Source of the DNA: Candidatus Sulfotelmatobacter kueseliae | GTDB taxonomy: Bacteria; Acidobacteriota; Terriglobia; Terriglobales; Acidobacteriaceae | DNA: 44,462 nt | NCBI GenBank assembly: GCA_900290255.1 | Contig: OMOD01000161.1 | Location: forward strand, 1 to 44,462 | Reading direction: 5' to 3' | Part shown: piece by piece, positions 14,765 to 24,983 of the stretch | Layout of the letters: the number at the start of each line of letters is the position of its first letter | How positions within the stretch are numbered: the first letter of the stretch is position 1 | Position numbers and translations under genes: made by a program | Notes under the pieces: model-generated | What the model was told of the DNA's origin: nothing | The model's input: only the letters and a program-made list of their open reading frames with translations | The model's database searches: none

Positions 14765-17494
14765 ATGATTGGCCAGACGATTTCCCACTACCGGATCACC
14801 GAAAAGTTGGGCGGCGGGGGTATGGGCGTGGTTTACAAGGCTGAAGATACCCGCCTGCACCGCTTCGTGGCCCTGAAGTTCCTGCCCGATGAAGTGGCCC
14901 GCGACCCGCAGGCGCTGGCCCGTTTCCAGCGCGAAGCCCAGGCCGCTTCCGCCCTGAACCACCCCAACATCTGCACCATCCACGACATCGGCGAGCAGAA
15001 CGGCCAGGCGTTTATCGCCATGGAGTTTCTCGACGGCCTCACCTTGAAGCACCGCATTGGCGGTCAAGCGCTTGAGACTTCGGCGATTCTGTCGTTGGCC
15101 ATCGAAATCGCCGACGCTCTCGATGCCGCGCACGCCAAAGGCATCGTGCACCGCGACATCAAGCCGGCGAACCTTTTCATCACCGAGCGCGGGCACGCCA
15201 AGATCCTCGATTTCGGATTGGCCAAGATGTCGTTTCCGGGCATCTCTTCAAGCCAGATTGCGGCCGCGAACACGATCACTCATACGATGGACGACCCGCA
15301 CCTGACCAGCCCCGGCTCGACCATGGGCACCGTCGCCTACATGTCGCCGGAACAGGCCCGAGGCAAAGAACTGGACGGGCGCTCCGATCTTTTCTCCTTC
15401 GGCGCGGTGCTCTACGAAATGGCGACGGGGAAACTGCCCTTCCGCGGAGAAAGCACGGCCACGATCTTCGAAGCGATTCTCAACCGCGCTCCGGTTCCGG
15501 CGCTGCGGCTGAATCCTGATCTCCCGCCCAAGCTCGAAGACATCATCAACAAGGCTCTGGAAAAAGATCGTGACCTGCGCTACCAGCATGCCTCCGAGAT
15601 GCGCGCCGACCTGCAGCGGCTGAAGCGCGACACCGATTCCAGCCGTCAGGTCCCGGTGGCCGTGGCGGAACCGGCGGGCGCAGCTCCGTCCGCAGCCCAA
15701 CCGGCGCATGCCAGTGGCAGTTCCGCGGTGGTTGAGGTCGCCAGGCAACATAGACTCGGGCTCGGCATCGCCAGCGCGGTGGCGATTCTGCTGGTCGCGG
15801 CCGCCGCCTATGGAATCTACGCGCTCCTTTCCCGCGCACGGCCCGCTCCGTTTCAAAACTTTGCCGTCAGCAAAGTAACCGAGACCGGCAAAGCCACGCT
15901 GGTCGCCATCTCACCTGACGGCAAATACATCCTCAACGTGATGAATGACAATGGCCAGCAGAGCCTGTGGCTGCGCAACGTTCCCACCAACAGCAACACG
16001 CAGGTTGTCGCTCCCGCTGCGGTCAGTTATATCGGTCTGCGCTTTTCTCCGGACGGCGACTACTTGTATTTCGTTCGCTCAGAAATCGGCAGCCGCACAC
16101 TGCATTACCTATACCGCGCTCCGGTGCTGGGTGGAACTCCGGAGAAGCTGGTCACCGACATCGATTCCAACCTGAGCCTTTCACCGGATGGCAAGAAATT
16201 CGTCTACATGGTCGCCAACAATCCGAAAGTCGGCGAATCCCGTCTCGTCATCCGCTCGCTGGAGGGGGGCGAGGAAAAAACCCTGGCTACCGACCCCATC
16301 AACGAGCAACCGTTCGATCCCGTGTGGTCTCCGGACGGCAAAATCATCGTCTGCGCGATTTCTCAGCCAGGCGATAAGTTCTCTGGCCTGGTTGCGATCG
16401 ACATGGAGAGCGGCAAGCGGAACTTGTTCGTGACCACGAATAGCATGTTCTTCCAGAAGCCGGTCTGGCTGCCCGACGGCAGCGGGCTGCTGGTTTTGGG
16501 GGCAGGTCCATACTTCACGCAAACCCAGATCGTTTTCGTTTCGTTTCCGGGCGGCAAAATATCTGCCGTCACGCGCGATACCAACTCGTATCGGGACCTG
16601 AGCCTGTCGGCCGACGGCCACACTCTCGCTACCGTCCTGAGGCAGACGCAACTGAATGCCTACGTGATGCCCGCTGGCGCAAGCAGCACGCAAGCCCGGC
16701 AAGTCACGACCGGCTCACCGATCATCGGTGTTTCCTGGACCCGGGATGGCCAGCTCATTGCCTCCGCCGAGGCTTCTGGTCTGGCCCTGCTCAATCCTGA
16801 GTCTGGTTCCAAGGTTCCGATAGTCTCTCAACTCTCATACGCGAACTTTGCCCGTGCCTGTTCCGACGGACACTTCGTGTTCTCGGCTGCACCTGCGGGA
16901 AAAATACAAAACAACATCTGGCTGGCGGATGCTGACGGTGGGAACCCGAAGCAACTCACCCACGGGAAATTCGACTATCTTCCTGCCTGCTCGCCCGATG
17001 CCAAGACTGTGCTCTACACGGACGCGGACAACAAGCTGGAGAAAGTTGCGCTGGAGGGCGGGACTGCGCAACTCGCTGCCGAAATGTCAGTTTTCAGCCG
17101 CATCACATTCTCGCCGGATGGGAAGCTGGCGGCCTTTGTCACCTTTCGCCTCCATGATCCCAAGGAAAAGCTGGCGTTGGTTCCACTCGATTCCAGCCAA
17201 CCGCCCCGCTTTCTGGAATTCGAACGGCCCCGCTCCGAGTCCCTGCCCACGGGGTTCGGCGATGAGCCGGTCCGCTTCACTGGCGACGGCAAAGCCTTAA
17301 TGTACCTGGTGCGCAACGGCGATACCGACAATCTCTGGCTTCAGAACCTCGACGGCTCACCCGGAAAACAACTCACCGATTTCAAATCGGAGCTCACCAA
17401 AGACTTCGACTACTCCTTCGACGGTAAGCAGTTCGCCGTGATCCGCGGCCACCGCGAGTCCGACGTCGTCGTCATCCGCGACTCGGAGAAGTGA
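14765..17494 (+). CDS. transmembrane Ser/Thr protein kinase with PD40 beta-propeller sensor
   Basis: A 909-residue receptor-like kinase. The kinase domain (about 8-285) has the glycine loop [15 protein letters not shown]-binding Lys38, catalytic HRDIKPAN (Asp131) and DFG (149-151). It also has an activation-segment [14 protein letters not shown] Pro/Ala linker leads to one membrane segment (about 331-355). The outside part (about 365-909) contains repeated 'SPDGK' motifs of WD40-like PD40/TolB propellers (for example [41 protein letters not shown]). Such kinases are numerous in Acidobacteria and probably sense something in the periplasm. The ATG at 14765 ([11 protein letters not shown]) is the usual family start. 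Confidence 0.92.
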   Translation: MIGQTISHYRITEKLGGGGMGVVYKAEDTRLHRFVALKFLPDEVARDPQALARFQREAQAASALNHPNICTIHDIGEQNGQAFIAMEFLDGLTLKHRIGGQALETSAILSLAIEIADALDAAHAKGIVHRDIKPANLFITERGHAKILDFGLAKMSFPGISSSQIAAANTITHTMDDPHLTSPGSTMGTVAYMSPEQARGKELDGRSDLFSFGAVLYEMATGKLPFRGESTATIFEAILNRAPVPALRLNPDLPPKLEDIINKALEKDRDLRYQHASEMRADLQRLKRDTDSSRQVPVAVAEPAGAAPSAAQPAHASGSSAVVEVARQHRLGLGIASAVAILLVAAAAYGIYALLSRARPAPFQNFAVSKVTETGKATLVAISPDGKYILNVMNDNGQQSLWLRNVPTNSNTQVVAPAAVSYIGLRFSPDGDYLYFVRSEIGSRTLHYLYRAPVLGGTPEKLVTDIDSNLSLSPDGKKFVYMVANNPKVGESRLVIRSLEGGEEKTLATDPINEQPFDPVWSPDGKIIVCAISQPGDKFSGLVAIDMESGKRNLFVTTNSMFFQKPVWLPDGSGLLVLGAGPYFTQTQIVFVSFPGGKISAVTRDTNSYRDLSLSADGHTLATVLRQTQLNAYVMPAGASSTQARQVTTGSPIIGVSWTRDGQLIASAEASGLALLNPESGSKVPIVSQLSYANFARACSDGHFVFSAAPAGKIQNNIWLADADGGNPKQLTHGKFDYLPACSPDAKTVLYTDADNKLEKVALEGGTAQLAAEMSVFSRITFSPDGKLAAFVTFRLHDPKEKLALVPLDSSQPPRFLEFERPRSESLPTGFGDEPVRFTGDGKALMYLVRNGDTDNLWLQNLDGSPGKQLTDFKSELTKDFDYSFDGKQFAVIRGHRESDVVVIRDSEK

Positions 17495-17625
17495 CGCCTG
17501 CAGTGCGGGCCCTGGGTGGACCGGGCGGTTACTTTGGATTGGCCGTAGCCGCGCGAGGCGCTTAGGCGCATGCAGTTAGGCTACATATACTGGTCGTGCC
17601 GGGTTAACCGTTTCTCGAGGCACTC

Positions 17626-18693
17626 ATGCAGATCTCAAAGGGCTGGCAGTGGGTTGTGCGTGCGGTTTTGCTGCTGCTGATCATCGCTTTGGGATCGCAC
17701 TATCTCATTCGACTTGCCCTCAACTCGCCGCCGAAGCCGCAAACGGCTTCAACCACTGAAAGCAAAGAGCCGCCCGCGAACGAAGCTGCGTTCCGGTCCG
17801 CTCTCGAGGCTGGCAATCAAGCTCTCCGCGACGGGCAGTACACCGACGCGCTGGACCGTTTCCTGGAGGCGGAGCAGTCTGGGGAGCGGTTGAGCGATGA
17901 GCAGTACGAGGCTCTCAAGAATTCCCGGTTGCAACTAGCAGGAATCTACGAAGCAGGCGGAGACGACTCCGCAGCGCAGCGTGTTTACCACGTCCTAACC
18001 GAATGCGCCTTGCAGCAGGGGTATGCGCAGTCTCGGGCCAAGCAATGGGAACGGGCTCTGGCGCGAGCCCAGGATTCCGAAGATCTTTCCGGGCATTTGA
18101 CCGAGGATAGGCGCGGTGCTCTTCAGCACGCCATCGGTTTAGCGGCAAGTTCGCTCGTCGAACTGCAACGCTACCCGGAGGCCGCGCAGGCCCAACAGCG
18201 CTTGATCGACTATCTCAAGTCGACGGTCGACGGCGATGACTGGGCCTTTCCCAGCAACTATGAGAGTCTGGCCGAGATCTACTCGAAGGCACAGGATTGG
18301 CCGGAGTTCGAACAGACGCTGCTGCTCGCCATTGCAGCGAGCGACCGGACCCTGGCGAATCTCCCGGCGGAAAACGGCCCGACGATTTCGGATGCGACGC
18401 GCCGTACTAAGAACGTGGCGCAATATAATCTGGTGATCGCCTACTACCGGGAAGGAAGTACCGAGACCGCTCTTTCCAAAGCCGACGATTTTTTTGCCGC
18501 CTACCCGGAAGGCCCGCAGGACCCGATGCATCCTATCACTGTACAGTTTCATTCCCGGGATTTTGCCTCTTTGGCCCTGACGATCGCGACCGAGGCCAAG
18601 CGGCCCCAGGACGTGGACTATTGGCGGCAAAAGGGCGGTGTAGTGCAGGGCGGCTTCTACGTCATCGCACTTCACCCCTACAAGCCCCAGTAA
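17626..18693 (+). CDS. membrane-anchored TPR-like protein of unknown function
   Basis: A 355-residue protein with one N-terminal membrane anchor (about residues 10-32, AVLLLLIIALGSHYLI). The rest is helical and Ala/Gln/Glu-rich and reads like tetratricopeptide repeats. Examples are AGNQALRDGQYTDALDRFLEA (with the TPR spacing of small and aromatic residues), SSLVELQRYPEAAQAQQRL and VIAYYREGSTETALSKADDF. TPRs usually mediate protein contacts. The start has GAGG 5 nt upstream. It follows the kinase by 131 nt on the same strand, so a functional link is possible but not demonstrated. Confidence 0.75.
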   Translation: MQISKGWQWVVRAVLLLLIIALGSHYLIRLALNSPPKPQTASTTESKEPPANEAAFRSALEAGNQALRDGQYTDALDRFLEAEQSGERLSDEQYEALKNSRLQLAGIYEAGGDDSAAQRVYHVLTECALQQGYAQSRAKQWERALARAQDSEDLSGHLTEDRRGALQHAIGLAASSLVELQRYPEAAQAQQRLIDYLKSTVDGDDWAFPSNYESLAEIYSKAQDWPEFEQTLLLAIAASDRTLANLPAENGPTISDATRRTKNVAQYNLVIAYYREGSTETALSKADDFFAAYPEGPQDPMHPITVQFHSRDFASLALTIATEAKRPQDVDYWRQKGGVVQGGFYVIALHPYKPQ

Positions 18694-18719
18694 GTGGCCT
18701 GCGTTTCAGCCTGGCAGCC

Positions 18720-18750
18720 TTGGGCGAAGAGGGGGATCAGTCTCTATAAT
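18720..18750 (+). promoter_or_regulatory. promoter for trpE
   Basis: A perfect -10 box TATAAT at 18745-18750 has a weak -35 candidate TTGGGC (18720-18725) with a long 19-bp spacer. The box overlaps a potential upstream start codon at 18749. If it is the promoter, translation must start later, at 18785. Confidence 0.45.
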
Positions 18751-18784
18751 GAAAAGCCCCGCCCTTGGCGCGGGATTCCGAACC

Positions 18785-20266
18785 ATGCTGCGGCCCGACT
18801 TCCACGAGTTCTCCCGTCTTGCCCGCAAAGCCACACTCGTGCCGGTGGTGAAGTCGGTCAGCGCCGACTTGCTGACGCCGGTGTCGGCCTTTCTCGCCAT
18901 CGCCGACAAAGAGCCGCACGCCTTTCTTCTGGAGTCGGTCGAGCGCGGCGAGCAGATCGGGCGCTACACGTTTCTCGGCGCTCGTCCTTACATGCGGCTG
19001 AAGGCGCACCAGGGGAAAGTTGAGATTGAGCGCGGACGCCGCCGGGAATCGTTGTGCGAGAACGTATTCCAGGCGGGGAAGCGCCTGCTGCGTGAGCACC
19101 GGCCGGCCACCGTGCCCGGATTGCCTCCGTTCACCGCGGGCGCAGTCGGATATTTCGCCTACGACGTGGTCCGCCAGCTGGAAAGAATCGGCGAACACGC
19201 CAAAGATGATCTCTCGCTGCCCGACGCCGAGCTGATGTTTTTCGATCGGCTGCTGGCCTTCGATCACCTGCGCCACCAGATCCACATCGTGGCAGCGGCC
19301 GATGTGACCCGCGAAACTCCGCGCCGCGCCTATGACCGCGCCCTGGGCGACATTGCCGTGCTGGAACGGAAACTGGCGCGAGGATTAAGCGCGAGCCTGT
19401 GGCGCAACTCCGCCAAGGCGAAAGCCGGCAAGCTGAAGGTTCACGCCCGCACCCGGCGCGAGGATTTTCTCGGCAGCGTGGCGCGTTCGAAGGAATACAT
19501 CGCCGCGGGCGACATTTTTCAAGTCGTGCTTTCGCAGCGGCTCGATTTCATCCCCGGCGTTGCGCCGTTCGACTTGTATCGCGCGCTGCGCCAGGTGAAT
19601 CCCTCGCCTTATCTCTATTTTCTGCGCCTGGGCGACACCCACATTCTCGGCTCTTCTCCCGAAATGCTGGTGCGGGTTACGGGACGCAAGCTGGAGTATC
19701 GGCCAATTGCAGGCACGCATCCGCGCGGGAAGGACGAGGCCGAAGACCTGCATCTCGAACAGCTCATGCGCAGCGACGAAAAGGAGCAGGCCGAGCACGT
19801 CATGCTGGTGGACCTCGGCCGCAACGATCTCGGCCGGGTCAGCGAATACGGCTCGGTCAAGGTGAAAGATCTGATGTACGTGGAGCGCTATTCGCACGTC
19901 ATGCACCTGGTCTCGGCGCTGGAAGGGACGCTGCGAAAGGATCTCGACGCGCTCGACGCTTTTGCCGCCTGCTTTCCCGCCGGAACCCTCAGCGGCGCGC
20001 CCAAAGTGCGCGCCATGCAGATCATCGAGGAACTTGAGCCCACGCGCCGCGGCGTCTATGGCGGATCGGTGCTCTACGCCGATTTCGCCGGCAATCTCGA
20101 TTCCTGCATCGGCATTCGCACGCTGCTGATGCAAGGCAAGCATGCATATCTGCAAGCGGGAGCGGGCATCGTGGCCGACTCCGATCCCGCGCGGGAGTTC
20201 GAAGAATCGATGAACAAGGCGCAGGCGCTGCTGCGGGCGGTGGAGATGGCAAGAGGCGCCAGGTAG
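18785..20266 (+). CDS. trpE: anthranilate synthase component I
   Basis: A 493-residue chorismate-using enzyme, the first step of tryptophan synthesis, working with the TrpG amidotransferase. The N-terminal regulatory motif LLESV...GRYTFLG (about residues 36-52) fits the Trp-feedback site. The catalytic half has PYLYFLRLGDTHILGSSPE, IAGTHPRG, HVMHLVS, PAGTLSGAPKVRAM and YADFAGNLDSCIGIRT. I prefer the ATG at 18785 because a perfect -10 box covers the earlier ATG at 18749. The partner trpG lies immediately downstream but on the opposite strand, facing this gene, so the pair cannot be one operon. Confidence 0.92.
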   Translation: MLRPDFHEFSRLARKATLVPVVKSVSADLLTPVSAFLAIADKEPHAFLLESVERGEQIGRYTFLGARPYMRLKAHQGKVEIERGRRRESLCENVFQAGKRLLREHRPATVPGLPPFTAGAVGYFAYDVVRQLERIGEHAKDDLSLPDAELMFFDRLLAFDHLRHQIHIVAAADVTRETPRRAYDRALGDIAVLERKLARGLSASLWRNSAKAKAGKLKVHARTRREDFLGSVARSKEYIAAGDIFQVVLSQRLDFIPGVAPFDLYRALRQVNPSPYLYFLRLGDTHILGSSPEMLVRVTGRKLEYRPIAGTHPRGKDEAEDLHLEQLMRSDEKEQAEHVMLVDLGRNDLGRVSEYGSVKVKDLMYVERYSHVMHLVSALEGTLRKDLDALDAFAACFPAGTLSGAPKVRAMQIIEELEPTRRGVYGGSVLYADFAGNLDSCIGIRTLLMQGKHAYLQAGAGIVADSDPAREFEESMNKAQALLRAVEMARGAR

Positions 20267-20291
20267 CTGCAGAACAGCCCACTCAGGATAT

Positions 20292-20381
20292 GGCCACGGA
20301 TTCCCACGGATCAGCACGGATAACCCAAAGAAATTGCTTAAGAATTATTCTGTGAAAATCCGTCGAGATCCGTGGCTAGGT
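20292..20381. repeat. family D 10-bp-unit inverted repeat (CACGGATNNN type), copy 1
   Basis: Left arm: CACGGATTCC, CACGGATCAG, CACGGATAAC units. The centre is AT-rich (about 30 bp). The right arm has complementary ATCCGT units ending in ATCCGTGGC. It fills the gap between convergent trpE and trpG. Other copies lie at 23531, 38978 and 41665. Confidence 0.85.
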
Positions 20382-20389
20382 TATCGCAG

Positions 20390-20965
<576 letters not shown>

Positions 20966-21005
20966 TCGCGTCGTGCTCCTCGAATCAGATTACACCAGGG
21001 GCTAG

Positions 21006-21104
21006 GCCTCGGACCGCAGACCTCAGACCTCGGACTTCAGGCCTGGGATGGCCGAGGGCCCTAGGTGTTAGGTCTGATGTCCGAGGTCCGACGTCTGAGG
21101 CCGG
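21006..21104. repeat. family C heptamer inverted repeat, copy 2
   Basis: The left arm has units such as CAGACCT and CGGACTT (21006-21040). The right arm has GGTCTGA, TGTCCGA, GGTCCGA and CGTCTGA-type units (about 21069-21104). The unique centre is palindromic (GGCCGAGGGCC). It lies between the trpG start and the small Cys-rich gene. Confidence 0.8.
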
Positions 21105-21159
21105 TTTTTCGTTACCATGGTCATTTCCCCCCGCCTCGCCCGCGCGCTACATTAGCCCC

Positions 21160-21342
21160 ATGGCTACCGGACCCGGACGTGCGAAATGCCGCTGCGCGCA
21201 GTGCGAGAAACCCGAAGACGCGTGCGAGTGCGAAAAGTTCTGCTGCCTCTGCCAGGGGGCGCTTGACGTCCGCATCTGCGCCGACGGCCTGATGTATTGC
21301 GAAGCCTGCCGCAACGCCTGCGACTACAAGACCTCAGATTAG
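21160..21342 (+). CDS. small cysteine-rich protein, probably metal-binding
   Basis: A 60-residue protein with 12 cysteines (residues 10, 12, 15, 22, 24, 28, 29, 31, 40, 47, 50, 54). The C-terminal half CLCQGAL...C...YCEAC looks like a treble-clef or double zinc-ribbon finger. The N-terminal CRCAQC...CEC is a second cluster. I do not recognise a named family; binding of zinc or an iron-sulfur cluster is likely. A TACATT -10-like box ends six bases before the ATG and no ribosome-binding site is present, so the mRNA may be leaderless. Confidence 0.65.
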   Translation: MATGPGRAKCRCAQCEKPEDACECEKFCCLCQGALDVRICADGLMYCEACRNACDYKTSD

Positions 21343-21360
21343 CCGCCGACCGCGGAAGTT

Positions 21361-21451
21361 CTATTGTTGATTTTTGATTCTTGATTGTTGAATGAAAATC
21401 CCACAGAGGCGACGGCCCTGGTTTTTCAATCAACAATCATCAATCAACGAT
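21361..21451. repeat. family B heptamer inverted repeat, copy 2
   Basis: The left arm (ATTGTTG, ATTTTTG, ATTCTTG, ATTGTTG units) ends in the core GATTGTTGAATGAAAA. The right arm is TTCAATCAACAATCATCAATC. The unique centre is about 25 bp. Confidence 0.85.
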
Positions 21452-21532
21452 TCCTGAGTTTATCCCACCCCTGATTTGGCATATGAGGAACTTTTGAGGC
21501 ACAATGAAATCAAGAGCACTCCTGGGGGGGGC

Positions 21533-21811
21533 ATGAAACGCCGAATCGCCATCTGGGCGAGCGTGGGCTTTCTGATTGCATGTTGCTGGGTGCTGTATAC
21601 CTTTGCAGTGCCCTTCGATTTCCTTGACAGGTCGTTGCGACAACCGGTGGTTCTGGCGGCTATCTATGCCACCTGTCCGATCTGCTACGCGGGGCGCTAT
21701 TTCCCGCTGCATTTCTGGTGGGTGCCTCCCATCAACGCGGCGACTTACGCGTTGCTGGGCCTGATCGCAGAGATGCTGCGCCGGAAAGCGCCTACCAGCC
21801 TGGCCTTTTAG
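21533..21811 (+). CDS. small membrane protein of unknown function
   Basis: A 92-residue protein with a basic start (MKRRIAIWAS) and two or three hydrophobic stretches (about 6-25, 38-50 and 62-80), probably a small inner-membrane protein. It carries the sequence ATCPICYAGRYFPLHFWWVPP in the middle (cysteines at 48 and 51). I do not recognise the family. The start at 21533 is preceded by a G-run that may act as a weak ribosome-binding site. Confidence 0.6.
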   Translation: MKRRIAIWASVGFLIACCWVLYTFAVPFDFLDRSLRQPVVLAAIYATCPICYAGRYFPLHFWWVPPINAATYALLGLIAEMLRRKAPTSLAF

Positions 21812-21928
21812 TTTTGCAGATAGCCCACGCCCCAGCAAGCCATCCCATTTGGCATGGCCCCGCCCTTTAAGGCAGAATAGGTCGGTTTGCGCCCGGCGCC
21901 CTTTTTACCTGTCTTCTGAGGAGATTTC

Positions 21929-23509
21929 ATGGCTACCACGATGCACGTCAGCGACGTAGCCGAGTTGCTGAGCGAAGGCCGAACGCACTTCAATCTCTCC
22001 CCGGCGGCGCTGGTCGAGCATTCGGTCCGTCGCCATGAAGCGATGCTGGCGGCCAACGGCGCGATCGTCGGTTACACCAATCGCACCGGACGTTCCCCGA
22101 AAGACAAGTTCATCGTGCGCGACGAAACGACCGAGCACACGGTGGCCTGGGGCGCGGTCAATACGCCCTTCGAGCCGGAAAGATTCGACGCGCTGTATGC
22201 CCGGGTGATGGACCACCTGCGCGGGCGCGAACTCTACGTGCAGGATCTGTTCTGCGGCGCCGATCCCCTGTATCGCCTGCCCGTGCGTACCGTCAATGAA
22301 TACGCCTGGCACAACCTGTTCGTGCGGCAACTGTTCCTGCGTCCCACGGCGGAGGAATTGAAAACCCACCGTCCCGAATTCACCGTCATTTCGGTGCCGG
22401 AGTTTAGAGCCGATCCCCGGCGGGACGGGGTGAATTCCGAAGTCTTCATCCTGCTGAATTTCACCCGCCGCACCGTGCTGATTGGCGGAACTTCTTACGC
22501 GGGCGAGATGAAGAAATCCATCTTCAGCGTCATGAACTTCATGCTGCCGCCGCGCAATGTGTTCCCCATGCACTGTTCGGCCAACGTGGGACGCGACGGC
22601 GCGAGCGCACTGTTCTTCGGGCTCTCCGGCACGGGCAAGACCACGCTCTCGGCCGACCCCTCGCGCGATCTGGTGGGCGACGACGAGCATGGCTGGAGCG
22701 CCGACGGTGTCTTCAATTTCGAGGGCGGATGCTACGCCAAGTGCATCAAGCTCTCACGCAAGAACGAACCGCAGATCTGGAACGCGTTGCGCTTTGGTTG
22801 CGTGCTCGAAAACGTGGCGCTCGACGCGGACTCGCGCGTTCCCGACTACAACGACGACAGCAAGACCGAGAACACTCGCGCTGCCTATCCGGTGGATTTC
22901 ATTGACCACGCTGTGATTCCGGGCGTGGCCGGGCATCCCAGGAACGTGGTGTTTCTCACCGCCGACGCTTTTGGCGTTCTGCCGCCCATCTCGCGCCTGA
23001 CGCCCGAGCAGGCCATGTACCACTTTCTGTCGGGCTACACGGCGAAAGTTGCGGGAACTGAAGCTGGCGTGCGGGAACCCTCGGCCACCTTCTCGACTTG
23101 CTTCGGATCGCCGTTTCTGCCGCTCGCTCCCAAGGTTTACGCCGAGATGCTGGGCCGCCGCCTGCGCGAGCACAACGCGCAATGCTGGCTGGTCAATACC
23201 GGTTGGCAGGGTGGACCCTACGGCGTAGGCAGGCGCATGGAGATTCCCTTCACGCGCGCCATGGTGGATGCGGCCGTCGAAAGCGAGCTGACCAAAGAGG
23301 AATTTGAGATTGAGCCTACGTTTGGATTCAGCATTCCGAATGCGTGCCACGGCGTGCCTCCGCAGATACTGAACCCGCGCAATGCCTGGCCCGATAAGGC
23401 GGCCTACGACAAGGCGGCCGAAGACCTGCGCAACCGCTTCGCCAGGAACTTCGAGCATTTCGATGCTCCGCCCGAGGTCAAGGCAGCGGGACCGAAGGCA
23501 CAGAAATAG
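21929..23509 (+). CDS. pckA: phosphoenolpyruvate carboxykinase (ATP)
   Basis: A 526-residue ATP-dependent PEP carboxykinase, converting oxaloacetate to PEP, the entry step of gluconeogenesis. The kinase-type P-loop is GLSGTGKTTLS (231-241), followed by the metal-binding DDEHGW. RTGRSPKDKF (about 52-61) binds oxaloacetate, and FILLNFTRRT and MHCSANVG complete the active site. Its length matches the ATP family and it lacks GTP-type motifs. The start has GAGGAG upstream. It is probably monocistronic. Confidence 0.96.
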   Translation: MATTMHVSDVAELLSEGRTHFNLSPAALVEHSVRRHEAMLAANGAIVGYTNRTGRSPKDKFIVRDETTEHTVAWGAVNTPFEPERFDALYARVMDHLRGRELYVQDLFCGADPLYRLPVRTVNEYAWHNLFVRQLFLRPTAEELKTHRPEFTVISVPEFRADPRRDGVNSEVFILLNFTRRTVLIGGTSYAGEMKKSIFSVMNFMLPPRNVFPMHCSANVGRDGASALFFGLSGTGKTTLSADPSRDLVGDDEHGWSADGVFNFEGGCYAKCIKLSRKNEPQIWNALRFGCVLENVALDADSRVPDYNDDSKTENTRAAYPVDFIDHAVIPGVAGHPRNVVFLTADAFGVLPPISRLTPEQAMYHFLSGYTAKVAGTEAGVREPSATFSTCFGSPFLPLAPKVYAEMLGRRLREHNAQCWLVNTGWQGGPYGVGRRMEIPFTRAMVDAAVESELTKEEFEIEPTFGFSIPNACHGVPPQILNPRNAWPDKAAYDKAAEDLRNRFARNFEHFDAPPEVKAAGPKAQK

Positions 23510-23530
23510 GCTCGGGGCCTAGGATCGCGC

Positions 23531-23620
23531 CACGGATTCGCACGGATCTCCACGGATAAGCCAAGAAGTAATAAAGAAATCCAAAGAAATATCCGTGATA
23601 ATCCGGGTGAATCCGTGGCC
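23531..23620. repeat. family D 10-bp-unit inverted repeat, copy 2
   Basis: CACGGATTCG, CACGGATCTC and CACGGATAAG units precede an A-rich centre. ATCCGTGATA, ATCCGGGTGA and ATCCGTGGCC close it. It sits about 20 nt after the pckA stop codon. Confidence 0.85.
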
Positions 23621-23665
23621 TGTTTTTCAGCTTCTTCCCCCGCTCCCTGTGGTTAAATCAAGACT

Positions 23666-23937
23666 ATGTTCGCCCGCAAGATTCGCGTGGAGTATGAAGA
23701 AGACGGGCGCCGCCGTCCCTGCCCGCTGAAGTGGCTCGACAGCTTCTCCATGCGCAACTTCACCAATGCCAGCATTTTTGACGACACACTGCCGACGACA
23801 CACTGCCGACGGCCGACGGCCGGATGGAAATCGGCTCCAGCGTTCCCCTCGAGCCACTCCGCGACGCGATGGAGGACTGGTTCCGGCGCAAGGGATATCT
23901 GCCCAAAGAGTCGAAATTGTCACTGGCGGAGAACTGA
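23666..23937 (+). pseudogene. small gene frameshifted by a 14-bp tandem duplication
   Basis: The frame from ATG 23666 reads MFARKIRVEYEEDGRRRPC... up to ...NASIFDDTLPT and then becomes nonsensical. The 14-mer GACGACACACTGCC is present twice in tandem (23780-23793 and 23794-23807). Removing one copy joins the frame exactly to ...ADGRMEIGSSVPLEPLRD, then AMEDWFRRKGYLPKESKL, ending SLAEN at the TGA 23935-23937. The repaired protein would be about 85 residues, charged, and of unknown function. This may be a recent mutation, a slippage-based switch, or a sequencing/assembly error. A TTAAAT box lies 7 nt before the ATG. Confidence 0.75.
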
Positions 23938-24104
23938 GGGTCGCCGCACACTGAAATGGGTGAAATCGAGCAGCGCCTGCCCATTTTCGCTAAATTGCGG
24001 CGGCTGGTGATCCGGATCACGGGAGGAGAACCTCAAGTTCTCATAGACTTACAACAACTCACGAATTGGCAAGCGAGTTGCTTGAACAAGATCGGAGGTG
24101 CTTT

Positions 24105-24374
24105 GTGAGCGACAAACTATCGCGATCCCCCCATGCAAGCACCCAAGGAGCCAGATTGCAGATTGTAGCCCGCGGCTCCAGGCGCAGTTCTTCAGATGCA
24201 TTTCTCCTGATTTTGCCTTCCTGGGGCACGGGTAGTTTTGCCGAGCCCGCATTCGAGAGTGGCGTTGAACCACCCAGCTTTCGAAACAAGCTGCTGGGAG
24301 TCGCAGTCGTCGTGGGAGTCAGCGGCGGCTTCTGGACCGGAGTTGGACTGCTCATCAACCACCTGATGAGATAG
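24105..24374 (+). CDS. small protein with C-terminal membrane segment, unknown
   Basis: An 89-residue reading frame starting with GTG at 24105, chosen because GGAGGTG lies about 5-11 nt upstream. The N-terminal two thirds are polar and unremarkable. The C-terminus (about residues 62-86, KLLGVAVVVGVSGGFWTGVGLLI) is a good membrane helix. I recognise no family. A frame on the other strand (24059-24403) is Pro/Ser/Thr-rich and less convincing. Confidence 0.5.
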   Translation: MSDKLSRSPHASTQGARLQIVARGSRRSSSDAFLLILPSWGTGSFAEPAFESGVEPPSFRNKLLGVAVVVGVSGGFWTGVGLLINHLMR

Positions 24375-24386
24375 TCGAGAAGCGAA

Positions 24387-24429
24387 ACGGGGCAGCTTGC
24401 CAACCAGCGTCTGCCCGTGTTCTTTTCTT
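24387..24429 (+). terminator. possible terminator between the small membrane gene and apt
   Basis: ACGGGGCAG (24387-24395) can pair with CTGCCCGT (24411-24418) with one bulge, followed by TTCTTTTCTT. The loop is 15 nt, so stability is moderate. Confidence 0.4.
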
Positions 24430-24974
24430 CACTTGTCGTAGCGCAGCAGCGACATCACGTCGTAATTCTTCAGCTTGTCCCGCCCCTTTAGAAATTCCAG
24501 CTCCACCACAAATCCCAGGCCTGCGATCCGGGCGCCGAGCGACTCGGCGAGCTTGGCGGTGGCTTCGGCGGTGCCGCCGGTGGCGAGCAGATCGTCCACG
24601 ATGAGCACGCGCTGGCCTTTTTCGATCGCGTCCTTGTGAATCTCGAGCGAGTTGGTGCCGTACTCGAGGGCGTAGTCATGCCTCACGGTTGCGGCGGGAA
24701 GCTTGCCCGGCTTGCGCACCGGAACGAATCCGGCGTTAAGGCGATAAGCCAGCGCGGGGGCGAAGATGAAGCCGCGCGCCTCCATGCCCAGCACCAGGTC
24801 CACGTCGCGCGCAATGTAGTACTCGGAGAGTCTATCAATGAGCGTGGCCAGGCCGACCTTGTCTTTCAGCAGGGTCGTGATGTCGTAGAAGAGAATTCCG
24901 GGCTTAGGAAAGTCGGGGATTTCGCGAATGAGTTTCTTCAGTTGGTCGGCGTTTAGCGACGTGGCGGGGGGCAT
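24429..24974 (-). CDS. apt: adenine phosphoribosyltransferase
   Basis: A 181-residue purine salvage enzyme that turns adenine and PRPP into AMP. The PRPP loop [16 protein letters not shown] (about 124-139) and the adenine-site region [18 protein letters not shown] are complete, as are [18 protein letters not shown] near the N-terminus and [12 protein letters not shown]. Normal length, ATG start. It is followed downstream (minus strand) by the possible terminator region at 24387. Confidence 0.96.
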   Translation of the reverse strand: MPPATSLNADQLKKLIREIPDFPKPGILFYDITTLLKDKVGLATLIDRLSEYYIARDVDLVLGMEARGFIFAPALAYRLNAGFVPVRKPGKLPAATVRHDYALEYGTNSLEIHKDAIEKGQRVLIVDDLLATGGTAEATAKLAESLGARIAGLGFVVELEFLKGRDKLKNYDVMSLLRYDK

Positions 24975-24983
24975 CTAACATCC

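Noticed and set aside
24059-24403. 114-codon minus-strand frame opposite the small membrane gene
   Set aside because: No ribosome-binding site and low-complexity composition; the plus-strand GTG frame has GGAGGTG and a membrane helix.
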